Assembly (NCBI GenBank): GCA_018292915.2
Contig: JACVVK020000141.1
Location: 124,001 to 188,000 of the forward strand
Origin: Batillaria attramentaria
Taxonomy: Eukaryota > Mollusca > Gastropoda > Batillariidae
Direction of reading: 5' to 3'
DNA: 64,000 nucleotides
This document shows positions 43,850-55,743 of this stretch, one piece after another. The notes under the pieces are model-generated. The model saw nothing but the letters and a program-made list of their open reading frames with translations, had not been told where the DNA came from and made no database searches. The position numbers and the translations under genes were made by a program. How positions within the stretch are numbered: the first letter of the stretch is position 1; the number at the start of each line of letters is the position of its first letter.

Positions 43850-44114
43850 TGTCACTCATACGGCGGCAGGTACGTTCATCGGCACTTGTTCCAGTTCACA
43901 TACTGTTGGGGGGAAATCTGTAGGTATGTACAGAACTCTTTTCTTAAAAATCAAGAGGTTTGCATGCAGTGTAAACAAACAGCAGTAAACACACGTGGCA
44001 GGCGCAGACATCAGGTTTTGGTGTTGTTTTTGTTGTTTTGTTGGCGGTGGTGTTTTTTTTTTTAAACTTTACAAATAACGTTGACTTGAACTGTGCTAGC
44101 GGCACGTTGCACTG

Positions 44115-44155
<41 letters not shown>
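43811..44155. repeat. Two (CA)n tracts in a partly duplicated stretch
   Basis: CA runs at 43811-43845 and 44119-44155. The sequence before the second (GCATGCAGTGTAAACAAACA...) repeats that at 43680-43790. Confidence 0.9.
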
Positions 44156-44158
<3 letters not shown>

Positions 44159-46129
44159 CAAAATCATCCGGCTGAACTTCATTCTAACCATTGTAAAACC
44201 ATATCACAACATAGAATCTGCTGGATCGTCGGTCGCAGATATGATTAATGCTGAGTTAGCAGGAAGTATTCAGCGGATGCGTCCATCTTTGGATCTCTCG
44301 CACATTCGATCTTTCTGTGTTCCGTACTAGTTTTACTTGAACACATCGAACGAAATGCACTGCGTAGCCTACGTACAGCAGTGAAAGCCAAACTAGATCT
44401 TTCGTTCGTCCTCCGGAACTTTGAGAGTACTGTCTTATGTTTTCCATAGGCCTAAAACACATGCGAAATATATGGGGGGAGACCACCTGTCAGTCGCTGA
44501 CATCTTCGTTTTTGCCGTTTATTTTGTTAAAATGTTTTACGGCGGCTAGTGTAGGGTTGGGTCAAACAAACAGACTTTTTACAAGCATGCGGATTCTATA
44601 CTAAATTTACGCCAGTCACACGTCGTGGGTGCGGCGATTTTGGTTTTCACGTGTGATGCTATGTGTTATGTTTGGGAGAAAACATAATCTTGGCTCCAAC
44701 TTCGATACCGATCTTGGCTCCAACTTCGATATCGTAGGCATACCTACCTCTATTTTTCAAGGGGGAAATCTACAGAAAGGTTTTCCCGTTCCTGGTGTTC
44801 GCTTCTGACAGCAATTCGGCGCTGCACACCATTGCACGCGTGGTTTCTGGCTTTCTGCCATACTGCCATTACTGCGTAGATCTGCGGGATGCGCGCTAAT
44901 GCGCGCAGACAACTCTTACGCGTTGTCCCTCAAAGGGAGGTAAGTGAACTATCTTTATGTTTCCAAGATCTTTGCATTATGCTTCTGAGTGTGAGTCAGT
45001 GGCAAAAACGAAACCCACTGAAATTCCCGCTTTCCACATGTCAAGTTGTAGAGATCGCGAAAAGATACTGCATTTCGATGCAAAATAATTTCTAGACCAT
45101 CCCAGAACATGCTGTCGCAGTAACGTCAGTAGATTACGTCACCTTGGAAAGATATCGAACCTTCCAGTAAGTTGAGAAATGTTCTAGATCTGACCTGTTC
45201 AGTACGTAAGCAGCCCTGCACAGCGTTCTGGGTTCTTCTTCTTTCATGAATTTGTTCTCCGTGCATATTCTGTTCATAAAGTATTGGAGTTGTGTTCTGT
45301 TGTATCCCGTGTCTTCTCTGCGATTGCACGAAGATGGCGACATAGTAGAAGTAAAATACACCACGTCTCCAAACAGAGGAATTCGGCCGGAAAGAAAGTG
45401 GCGAGACACCCCCAAGAAAAAACAGCATCACGTCAATCAAACATGACGCACTTACTTTACGTCAGTGCGCGTGCGTCTCTTCTTCGATGTTTGTGAGGCG
45501 TGTGGCTTGTAGAGGAAATGTGCTGTGAGTACAAATTTTCGGGTCAACTGACGATAACGGCTGCAGTGAATTTTTCTAATTTTTTTGTATATTTTTTATG
45601 GCACCCCAGGCTCATTATCTATGAATAGTAGGAGCGATTTTGAGATCTAAAGTGTGTTCACCAGCACTTTCATTAGGTACGGCTTACGCCAAAAGTATAA
45701 AAGCGACAACCTCCAAAATTCACTTAGTTGAGAGTCCGTATTCATGCTATCTATGTCCAAAAAATGGAGTGGTTTAGGTAAATATTACGCCTTTAAACGC
45801 CAGAAAGCCACTTTTTCTGAAAAGGGCGATAACTCACAAATCATGTGTGCAATCGTACCTGGATCAGGCCTTCTATTCAACAATCTTGATTCATTTAGAA
45901 ACCCCAAATTTGAAATCGATCGGTTCAGTATTTTCGGAGAAATAGGCATCTGAACTGGGTTCACATGCAATGTCAACTCAGGCTCGGTTTACATGAAAAC
46001 TATAAGAGCGATCATTTTCTAGTAGTGACTCTGTTCAGAGTCCGTATTCAAGCTATCTACTGCCAAAAAATAGAGTGATTTAAATAAATATTACGCCTGT
46101 ACACGAAAGACAACCAACTTGTCTCAAAA

Positions 46130-49100
46130 TACTCCATGGAATCTGTGAGAAAAACATACCTAACCTCACAAAAATTGGAAGAGTTTCGTTTTGTTCATAG
46201 GATGTTTCGGCAGGGTCTGTAGTGTATTGTGACATATTTTCTTTTTCTATAGTGCTGTAGAGAAAAAAGTTATGAGTGATAATATGACGTCACTAGTAAC
46301 GAATGCTTTTTCTCGTCTTTATGTGTCCGTGTTAATCAATAATTCTGGTATTTTCTCGGAAACTACAGCTAATAATAAAAATAACTAACATGGCAACATG
46401 GCACATGCATACAAGAGGTATTTAAATATCACTTCGAATAGCATCCCATAAAGGTCAAGGTCAAAGGGTCATGATAATCTTCCCGCCAATTTCTCGTTAA
46501 ATACAAAAACTACGTTGCCCAAACGTGGCACATGTATTACTGCCGTTAAGTGGAGAGACAGAAAGACAGACATTTTTTATATATCATTTCCTTCCCAAAA
46601 AGTTTCAGGTTTAAATCTTGAACAAAAATATCTGAAATCTAACTGTATCCTGATAGTCACATCTAGAATACTGTTGAAGGAGTGGGTGGGTGGGTGTTTG
46701 GGGTTATTCACATGTCACTCATTATGTAGTCACGTCTTTCCTCAAGATGATATTGCCTTTGTATAAAACTATTCCGGCCGGACTTCGTCAGTACTCATAC
46801 GTTATTCAGGCACTCTGACAACCGAGAAAAGCCGTTAAAAACACTGTGAATGACGTCAATGGCAAAAGATAACTGCCTCATCCTTCATGTCTGCTTCTGC
46901 AACAACCTGCTGGACATCAGTTGGCGTATCTTGCAAGGCTGTAGGTTCCAGATGCCAGTTCAAGGAGTCAGGTAACTCCTCAGTGTCAAATGTTGTTTCT
47001 TCAGGCTGAGGTATGGACTCCTTTTCTGCAGGATCCACTGCATCACATGTTGCTTTGCTCTGATGGCCAGGTAAGTTGCAGCCGTATGCCAGGACAACAA
47101 GCATACTGTTCACAGCAGAACCAACCAGGAAGTGGCCCCGGATCGCTCGTATGACTGCCTTTCCTTGTATCATATGAACAAAAGCGTTTGGACGTCCTCA
47201 AGGACGTTCTGAAGTCCGATGTTTGCCATCACATGTCCAATACGCCCTAAAAACCTCATCTCTGTATGGAAGGCTCCCAACCTCAGCACAACGGAACGCA
47301 GGTCACTTCTCTCTGGTTCGATGGACACAATGATGGATTCTTTTCACCAAAGAGGCTGGTCGAAAGTGATGATGGGCGTTAAACCATGTCAGATCGCCTC
47401 CTTTGTGGTGAACGGTAAGGTGAAAAAACGCATGACATGTCACTCGGATTCATGTCGATCATGGGAAGAAACTGCACTTGAGACAGCCCTGGGTGTACGT
47501 TGGTGTGAACAGTCTGCATCATGCCAGACCATGCGGGTCGTGGCGATCGCAGTGGCCAAGCAACCTTCCACAGGACGTCTACCTCCCAGGTTGGATCCTC
47601 CACCACGAGAGTCTTCCAAGGGCTGGTACTTAAGAGACAGGATTGCAACGCAACCTGATCTGTAATAGGATATGTCGATCTTTGCTCTTGCAACAATGTA
47701 GTCTTTAGAAACAGTGGTCCTTAGAATGGGTCTTATTTCCCCTGGCACTGGGGTTACCATGCAGTGGGAGGTATTCTAGCCATTAAGCGTTCTGCTGTTG
47801 TGGTCGACGTTGTCTGCTACATATTGTAGGCAACTTCCTTCACTGAGCCCAGGGACATCTCTGGTCTGTGTTGCTGCAGCATAAATTATGCTTCAAACTT
47901 CAGCAGTTCCTTGTAGGAAGAACAGAACCCCATGGAATTCAATGTCTTTAACAAGAACGCCGAGGCAAAGTTGTGGTGAAGCTGAACTCCGAATCCAATC
48001 TGAAGTGGCGCAGTCAGAACTCTTGGCCCTTGCAGCTTGGACGATTGCTTGTCCTGTCGCGGCAATCTTGGTGTTGGCCTCTTTTTCACTGAAAATTGTC
48101 CTCATGAACACCTACAAAGACTCAGGCACAAACTTCAAGTTTGAATCCTCAGATGACATTTCTTCTTCGCTGGGGGAAAACGTCTTTGAGTTTGTACTTG
48201 TTCTGGTGTCACTCTTTGTGAGCGCCGCAGCTGCCTGCACGAGCCACAGCTTTTTGGTCTCTACGTTGTCTTCCTCCGGAGTCTCAAAAAGGGACATTAA
48301 AATAGACCAAGCTGTGGCCTTGACAGTCACAACATTAGGTTTGCCATTAATTTCAGTGATGATGATCTTGTCTCCGAAATGGTCGAGAAGCTTTTGTTTC
48401 ATGTAAGGGACTGTGTAAGCGTCGCCGCCGCAAAATTCCAACATTTTCTCAGTCAGATTGCCAACTGTCAGCTGTTTATCATCGTTTTCAGTAACGTAGT
48501 CGATGACTTTCTGGAACGCTGTCGCTGTGGCTGGATCCAAAGGACGACCTGGACGTTGCCTTTTAACACCGGGCGCTCCTGAAGCGGTCTTTCGTGCTGA
48601 AATCGCCGTGGGATGTTTTCCCCATTTCGGAAGTTTATGTCACAGACTTTGTGATAAACAGCATCAGCTGCATGTAAGTCTGAAATTGCGTATTTCAGCC
48701 TGCTGTTTACACTATTTGCCGACTTATCTTGTCAAAGAACGCAAGCACTTGCTATGCTGTTTTGGAAATCAATGGTGCGCACACGGTAGCTTTTGTAGCG
48801 TGCATCATCAGTATGTAAGTTTACGTTTTCCGAGCAGAATAAGCAGCATGTCAGAAAGTCAAATTGCTCTCCGTCAGAAGGGAGACTGCGAACACAAGCT
48901 GTTTCACGTTTCCTCTTTCAGTTCTGTCAAACGCTGGATAGCGGCAGGATTGGTGAATTTGTTACGACACGTGGTATGAACTTTTTGCCCTTTTTCAGTG
49001 TGAATGTTCAACCCACGCCGTTCACCGGCTTTGTTCAAGTCTTCAGCGCCTTTAGCCCCTAGAACATTGACGTTTTGGTCGTGGATGAGGGTGTTTCCAC

Positions 49101-49841
49101 GAATTGCACAGGAGTCAATGCTGACAGCTTCAATGGATAAAGCGGTGTTAAGACAACTTTAGGCTTACATACTTTTTTTCTTCCTGAACAACCCTTTTGG
49201 GAAACAGCAATAACCAAATATCAATCATATTTTATTTTAAGAACACACCTGATCATCTATAAATGACAGTACACATAAGCTTGTCCTCTGACAAACGGTT
49301 TTCATTGGTAAAGTGATTAGACTCAGTGTGATGTGCTCCAAACGTGTTCTGCGCCGCTTTTGGTTTTCAAATCTAATTACACGTGGGTATATAGTCTTAT
49401 TTTCACCAACACTGTATGAAATTAAAATATCAAAACAGAAATCCTAAGCAGCCATCAAAAATAAAACGAATGAAATCTCATGCTGTACAAATATTTCTTT
49501 TCACTAACCTCAAATCCCTTAGAAAAAGACAAAAGAAAGTGATCGTCAGTGCAGACGCTACGTGATCGTAATGTGCAGATGTATTGTCAGAGTGCTTGGC
49601 CTTGCAAGTATGACGCAACTTTTTTGTTTTTTTCGGCGCCACGCAGACGAATACTCTATGGAAGCCCTGTGCAGCCAAAACTATGAAATAATATTTCTTT
49701 ATTTAATTTTTGCAAAATTCTCCACAGGCAGAATGTAAAAGAAAATTTACACAACACTTTTACAATTTTTTTCTACCCGATGCAATTGAAACTGAAACTC
49801 TTCCAATTTTTGTGACCTGTTTTCACAGATTCCATGGAGTA
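46130..49841 (-). mobile_element. Third Academ-like element (TIR TACTCCATGGAATCTGTGA, TSD AAA)
   Basis: It interrupts T, which reads CTCAAAAGGGCGATAAC without a break at about 62170. Here the site is split by 3712 bp bounded by a perfect 19-bp TIR, with further inverted similarity (CACAAAAATTGGAAGAGTTT). TSD AAA at 46127-46129 and 49842-49844. It carries the protein remnant at 46856-49146 and a 24-bp SINE-tail-like piece near 46683. Confidence 0.88.
46856..49146 (-). pseudogene. Broken large transposon protein (zinc modules, conserved central domain)
   Basis: Minus strand, in order: IEAVSIDSCAIRG... and VHTTCRNKFTN (about 49140-48960); CCLFC (near 48800); LHAADAVYHKVC (near 48680); an open stretch 48540-48112 with QLTVGNLTEKM, YMKQKLLDHFGDKIIITEIN and GKPNVVT. 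After more shifts come PLRSPRPAWSGMMQTVH and VQFLPMIDMNPSDMSC (47600-47430), FHTEMRFLGRIGHVMA (about 47260) and GKAVIRAIRGHFLV (near 47150). I know this wording from large uncharacterised proteins that are multicopy in cnidarian and mollusc genomes. The N-terminal zinc and DHFGDK parts correspond to 6.7-7.5 kb of copy A, so these are related proteins with different C-terminal halves. Many frameshifts; dead. Confidence 0.65.
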
Positions 49842-50080
49842 AAAGGGCGATAACTCCCAAATCACTTAAGCAGTCATCACACACATCCACACAGACGGCA
49901 CTCACTGAGGAGGAGAAGTGCGTTCGGAACACCATACGCGTCAGCATCGATGACGCAAGTTTTCTTACGTCATTGTCAGAGTTACACTTGCAAAATCGTC
50001 TCTGCGGGAGATCGGCAGTGACGTGCGTTTGTACCACAGATGCTTGCCTATGAACGTGGAAATTTTAGCCCGTCCTATTA

Positions 50081-50108
50081 TGTTGTTTCCATTACTATGG
50101 AAACAACA
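50081..50108. repeat. Terminal hairpin of family T
   Basis: Perfect 12-bp stem TGTTGTTTCCAT with a 4-base TACT loop, two bases before the right end. Identical hairpins close the copies at 59545-59572 and 62554-62581. Confidence 0.92.
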
Positions 50109-50110
50109 TA

Positions 50111-51120
50111 AAAATGGTGGTTGTGTTTCTTTGTTGTGAACCGTTAGTGAGTTACTCACGTTCCTGTTGTATATCTTTATGGCTAAACTGGTTGTCATAC
50201 ATGATTCGTACTTTAGTAGATCTACAATTTGTTTTGTTTTTTTTTTGGTCAGAAGTGGGTTTTTTTTAAAATAAATAAATTAGTGGTTGTGTCTCTTTGA
50301 TATGAACTGTTAATCACGTTCCTGTTGTATATCTTTATGACTAAGTTGGTTGTCATGCATGGTTCTTGCACTGTGATTTAGTTAAGTGAGGGTTCATTGT
50401 TGTTTTCATCACACCGTAGTCGATTTTCTGTTGTATTACTTAAGGCTGCGAAGTTTCTCAAGTTGTTCATGATTCTTGTATTACTTTGAGGCTCCAGTGT
50501 TCTATATTCGCAATTCTTGTGTTGTACTTTAGTAGATACAAGGCTTTTGTTCGGAAGTTTTTTTACAAAAAAAAAAAAAAAAAAAAAAATAATAATAATA
50601 ATAATAATAATAAAATAATGGTGGTTGTGTTTCTTTGTTGTGAACCGTTAGTGAGTTACTCACGTTCCTGTTGTATATCTTTATGGCCAAACTGGTTGTC
50701 ATACATGATTCGTACTTTAGTAGATACAATTTTTTTTTTTTTTTATTTTTGGTCAGAAGTGGGTTTTTTTATAAATAAATTAGTGGTTGTGTCTATTTGA
50801 TATGAACTGTTAATCACGTTCCTGTTGTATATCTTTATGACTAAGCTGGTTGCCATGCATGGTTCTTGCACTGTGATTTAGGTAAGTGAGGGTTCATTGT
50901 TGTTTTCATCACACCGTAGTCGATTTTCTGTTGTATTACTTAAGGCTGCGAAGTTTCTCAAGTTGTTCATGATTCTTGCATTGTAATTCAGTAAATGAAA
51001 AGTTGTTGTTGTTGTGACCTTAACCGTTACCCATGTTCTTGTTGGATTACTTTGAGGCTCCATTGTTTTATATTCGCAATTCATGCATTGTCCTCTAGTA
51101 GAGATAAGGTTTTGTCCAGA
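50111..51120 (+). repeat. Degenerate tandem array, segment 4
   Basis: Continuation of the array to the right of T. Two roughly 504-bp compound units (motif CACGTTCCTGTTGTATATCT at about 50157 and 50661, and at about 50316 and 50818). It contains poly-A and (AAT)n runs. Confidence 0.88.
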
Positions 51121-51760
51121 AGTTTTGCGTTCACTTGTGTAATAAAGGGAGTCTGTATAATAACCCTGCGTCGTCTTTGTGTGTGTGTGTGTGTGTGTTT
51201 GCAGTAAACTTTAACATCGGCATTTTCTCTACAAACGCCAGTGGCTTCAAACTTTGCATGATTATAGACATTGATAGGAACTTCAGCCATACCTGCATTC
51301 AGTGACCTTGGGTAAAGGTCAAGGCCATACAAGCTGTTTTTGGAAAACGTTTTGGGGTCAAGATTATACAAGTTGTCCTGGGAAAATTGTAATACTGCCA
51401 TTTCCTCAGGAACTACAAACACCAGAGACCTCTGCCGTACATGGCATAATGATAGATATAGTGACAAGAGCTTTAAACAATGACGTCAGTAGTCGCGTTT
51501 GCCTGCAGGCATTTACCGGAGGAACTAACCCTGGATGCGCAAAAGCGGCCTGCTCTGTCATTCTGTATCAAAACTGGCCGGTAGGAACGACTGTGCACCT
51601 TTATTCGTTCCCAGAGGAACTACAGAATTTGTCCTAGCTGTGAGACAAACTAGGGACGTAAGCCCTTCCGCTTGATTTTTCGATCCCCCGTTAAAACATA
51701 ATTAGAAAGGCAGAAGCCTTTTTGGTTCATTTGTGAAATGGGTCAAGGTCATATCCCAAA
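51120..51760 (+). repeat. Dispersed repeat with GGTCAAGGTCA motifs
   Basis: Related to 17516-17770; TCAAGGTCA at 51743-51751. No coding frame is supported. Confidence 0.55.
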
Positions 51761-52053
51761 AAAGTTTGATTGTAAAGGTCTCATTACTATCACCATGCAA
51801 GGTTCAGTGTGCGCAAAGAGGCTCGGAAAATGTTACATGACGGGAGTTTATTTCTTCAATTCTGTGTTCATTGCTGAAGACTGTTATGTGGTGAATGCCG
51901 TTCGAAGAGCCCATCGCCTTACCGAGAAATACGGTGACAGTCAGGCAAACACTCTTCGAGTAGCGAGTTCTTGTACTGACTACGGAAGAAGTCTTATTCA
52001 CTCACAAAAAGACTCGTAAGCGCGTAGAAAAGTTACAGCTGTGTGGAGTTTAT
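51761..52053. other. No recognisable feature
   Basis: A 93-codon frame (51738-52019) is open but resembles nothing I recognise. Confidence 0.3.
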
Positions 52054-52056
52054 TAC

Positions 52057-53006
52057 TAGGCTAGTCTAATTAGGCTTTTTATATAGCGGAAGGTAGAACA
52101 AATTTGATTCTAACATTTTATTACAGAAATCAGTAGAGCACAGGCCCCTAATGCTGTGGTGGTCTCCGTGAATTTTTTTCTCCGTCCGCGTCACCGTTAA
52201 AAACGACCGTTTATCTTGCCATTTTCACTATAATATTATGAGCACTGTGCTAGTACTGAACTAGCAGCCATTATTAAACAGACTGCACTTTCGTTGGCTG
52301 TTTGTGACAAAAGTACAAAAGCGATTTTGATGAACTTTTGATATGACACAACTGGGATACTATTCTTGAGTGTGCACTGCTCTTTGAGAAAAACCGTTCA
52401 CTACTCACAACGCAGCAACTACTTTAGTAAGTACACCCCCAAAATATCGCTACCGAAAAACGTGCTCACTTGGATATCATATTTCATACGTACCTGCACA
52501 TGCGGTGACAAGGGAACTTCACAACACCAAAGAAGCGTTTCCTGACTAAATTGTTCAATGATCGTAAATGTTTTCCGCGATACATGTCACATGCAGTGAC
52601 CTGATAAGTGCACAAGCATCAAAATTTTAATACCGCCGTTTTTAGGGTCCTTTGAATCAACGGCCAAACTGATGGCCGCAATTTTCCAAGAAACATCACT
52701 CTGATTGGGGTAAAATTTCAGTATGTCAACAATGCATGTCTTGTCTAACAGTGACCGTATTTAGAGCGGAGTTCTGCGCATTTCTGTACCCGCAAACACG
52801 CATACTTTGTGCACACCCCCAAAAGCCCATTTATAGGGCTCATATAGTGAAAATGGCAAGATAAACGGTCGTTTTTAACGGTGACGCGGACGGAGGAAAT
52901 ATTCACGGAGACCACCACAGCATTAGGGGCCTGTGTTCTTCTGAAATCTGTAATAAAAAGTTAGGATCAAATTTGTTCTACCTTGTTCAGCAATTTTCCT
53001 AGCCTA
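52057..53006. mobile_element. 0.95-kb foldback element, TIR TAGGCTAG, TSD TAC
   Basis: Long inverted arms (about 52057-52232 and 52842-53006; AGGTAGAACAAATTTGAT, CCTAATGCTGTGGTGGTCTC, AAACGACCGTTTATCTTGCC). TSD TAC at 52054-52056 and 53007-53009. The core is shared with 34290-34905. Another 3-bp-TSD element without coding capacity. Confidence 0.85.
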
Positions 53007-53059
53007 TACAGCACGTCTCTGGCATCACACGTACTGCACGCTCAAACTTCGCACATTTG

Positions 53060-53063
<4 letters not shown>

Positions 53064-53107
<44 letters not shown>
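53064..53107. repeat. (TC)n(AC)n microsatellite
   Basis: About 13 TC then 9 AC units; an A homopolymer follows at about 53174-53191. Confidence 0.97.
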
Positions 53108-53108
<1 letters not shown>

Positions 53109-53109
53109 T

Positions 53110-53577
53110 CTCAGAGTCCTATATACAGTCATAGCGTTCTAGCACATTCTAAACCTCTATTATGTAGGAACCCAAAAAAAAAAAAAAAAAAATTCAGAAC
53201 GTAAATCACCTCATTACTATTTTTGAACAGAGAAGAATCCAGAATTATCCAGTACTCGCCTGCCGAATCTAGGCGCGTTATACACCTTCTAGTTGTAAAC
53301 AACCCCTAACAAAGCGATTTGCACGAGATTTCCGGGAGACTCAGACCTTGACCCTAAACGCGTACCGCCTCCAGTGGCAAAATTAGCTACAGTCAAAACG
53401 AGGTCACCACTTCTAGAATTTTCGTGAAAACAATAGAAACGTCTGGATCACGGAAAACAGATCTACATTACTAAAACATAGTATGAACTAAACGTAGCAA
53501 CTTCTCTGTCTCACTCAATCTTCTAAATAAAACAACACAGCTATGTATAATCTATCAACACAATACAAAAACACAAA
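53110..53577. other. No recognisable feature
   Basis: AT-rich flank ending in an A/C-rich tract where T inserted. Confidence 0.3.
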
Positions 53578-53872
53578 CAAGATGGCCACCAGCCCAATAT
53601 GTTGTTTCCATTCAATGACCTGCTGTAGTCACAGTCGTAGTCGTTGTGTCATGTATGCAGCCCGCGCGCACACGCCGGAACGCAAGCTCTCTGACATCAA
53701 GCATGCTGACATAAAGAAAGTACTGAAAACCCTTATCGTGCCTCTATGCACTTACAAAAACCCAAACACATGAGGTCGTGTGAGCTCGCCTAGCTGGTTG
53801 ACGTCACAAACGTTTTGGCGTATGCGAGGTTTTACATGGGTGAATGAATTCTTGTAATAAAGTCGTTCCCCT

Positions 53873-55500
53873 CACTCTCTGGGGCACAGAGTCTTTCAGT
53901 GGAAAGTACCTTTGTGCACGGTGGGGAAATGGCGCTCACTGCGCTACCGTGACGGGCCTAAATTGTCTCGGTGCTCTCAAACACAAGGTCGCGCACTATG
54001 TCATCCTTGACCAGCTTTGAACCCAAAGGGATCCTCAATGGCGCAAGTAATGGCAGGCTGTCTTCAGAGTGAAAGTAGGCGTGTTTCTGAATCAGAGACA
54101 TACATAACATGTCTCTGTCTGAATGGACATATCTATTATTACATTCAGTCTACGTTCCCCTTAGACTCCAGAGTGCAGTCCCTTTTCGGCGGGGCGTGAA
54201 AATGTGACTGCTTACACCCAGCGCCATTTTAAAAAATGGCGAAATTTTTTTAGAAAAGCGAAGACTTGTGTGTCATATGAATCGATTTGAAACGAAGTCT
54301 TGAATATCCGACCACTTTTGGTTTGGGCAAAATCTTTGCCAGCGGACAATTATTGTTGCGATTTGATGGCACTGTTTACGTGGTACACTGATCCAACAGG
54401 ATGTGAGTAAACGGCAAGGGGGTTGCACTCTGACAGGCCAAGGTGTTGCACTCTGCAGGCAAGTATTATTGCACGGTGCAGACGATCACGTACCTGCCTT
54501 GTGGTGGAATAAGAGACGATTACAAAAGCGCACACACCCGTGCTCTAGGACTGAATGTAATAATAGATCTGTCCATTCAGACAGAGACATGTTATGTATG
54601 TCTCTGATTCAGAAACACGCCTACTTTCACTCTGAAGACAGCCTGCCATCACTTGCGCCATTGAGGATCCCTCTGGGTTCAAAGCTGGTCAAGGATGACA
54701 TAGTGCGCGACCTTGTGTTTGAGAGCACCGAGACAATTTAGGCCCGTCACGGTAGCGCAGTGAGCGCCATTTCCCCACCGTGCACAGTAGACTCCAGAGT
54801 GCAGTCCCTTTTCGGCGGGGCGTGAAAATGTGACTGCTTACACCCAGCGCCATTTTCAAAAATGGCGATTTTTTTTTAGAAAAGCAGAGACTTGTGTGTC
54901 ATATGATTCGATTTGAAACGAAGTCTTGAATATCCGACCACTTTTCGTTTGGGCAAAATCTTTGCCAGCGGACAATTATTGATGCGCTTTGATGGCACTG
55001 TTTACGTGGTACACTGATCCAACAGGATGTGAGTAAACGGCAAGGGGGTTGCACTCTGACAGGCAAGGGTGTTGCACTCTACAGGCAAGTATTATTGCAC
55101 GGTGCAGACGATCACGTACCTGCCTTGTGGTGGAATAAGAGACGATTACAAAAGCATACACACCCGTGCTCTAGGACTGAATGTAATAATAGATCTGTCC
55201 ATTCAGACAGAGACATGTTATGTATGTCTCTGATTCAGAAACACGCCTACTTTCACTCTGAAGACAGCCTGCCATCACTTGCGCCACTGAGGATCCCTCT
55301 GTGTTCAAAGCTGGTCAAGGATGACATAGTGCGCGACCTTGTGTTTGAGAGCACCGAGACAATTTAGGCCCGTCACGGTAGCGCAGTGAGCGCCATTTCC
55401 CCACCGTGCGCAGAGGTACTTTCCACTGAAAGACTCTGTGCCCCAGAGAGTGTGTGCACAGAGGTACTTTCCACTGAAAGACTCTGTGCCCCAGAGAGTG
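53873..55500. mobile_element. Mutator-like foldback element, 9-bp TSD CGTTCCCCT
   Basis: TSD at 53864-53872 and 55501-55509, with the empty site at 59886-59894 in the complete T copy. Inverted ends start CACTCTCTGGGGCACAGAGT and pair over nearly 300 bp (left arm 53873-54160, right arm about 55170-55500). The last 42 bp of the right arm are tandemly doubled. The 9-bp TSD and long TIRs fit MULE-type elements; no transposase is present. Confidence 0.87.
54163..55414 (+). repeat. Tandem duplication of a 626-bp unit inside the Mutator-like element
   Basis: Unit 1 starts at 54163 and unit 2 at 54789 (AGACTCCAGAGTGCAGTCCC), with few differences. Each has a 112-codon frame (54403-54741 and 55029-55367) that largely overlaps the inverted-arm sequence and matches nothing known; I do not count it as a gene. 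Confidence 0.93.
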
Positions 55501-55743
55501 CGTTCCCCTTTGACAGAGTTACTTCCCGCAGACCTAACCGACAGACGATTGCTTACTGGTACATGTATCAGAGAAGAGACCCTCTCTCTCTCTCGCCTTA
55601 GACGCGCGCTTGCGCGCGCACGCACCCCCCCCCCCCCACACACACACACATTATGCTTCTGAGTGTGAGTCAGTGGCAAAAACGAAACCCACTGAAATTC
55701 CCGCTTTCCACATGTCAAGTTGTAGAGATCGCGAAAAGATAAG

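Larger units (their letters stand above)
37326..50110 (+). mobile_element. Family T copy split by two later insertions
   Basis: The left part (37326-37677) and right parts (43251-46129 and 49842-50110) are collinear with the complete copy at 59601-62583. The outer flanks are the tandem array on both sides. Removing 37678-43250 and 46130-49841 leaves about 3.5 kb; this copy also has about 0.5 kb of extra internal sequence at 43.85-44.45 kb, including a partial duplication of the CA-repeat region. Confidence 0.85.

Noticed and set aside
37326..50110. Two independent T fragments at 37.3 and 43.3-50.1 kb
   Set aside because: The first ends and the second begins at the same T position with a shared 9-bp duplication, so it is one copy split by an insertion.
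54403..55367. Two 112-codon frames in the Mutator-like element as genes
   Set aside because: Duplicated along with the 626-bp unit and overlapping the inverted arms; no domain and no independent conservation visible.
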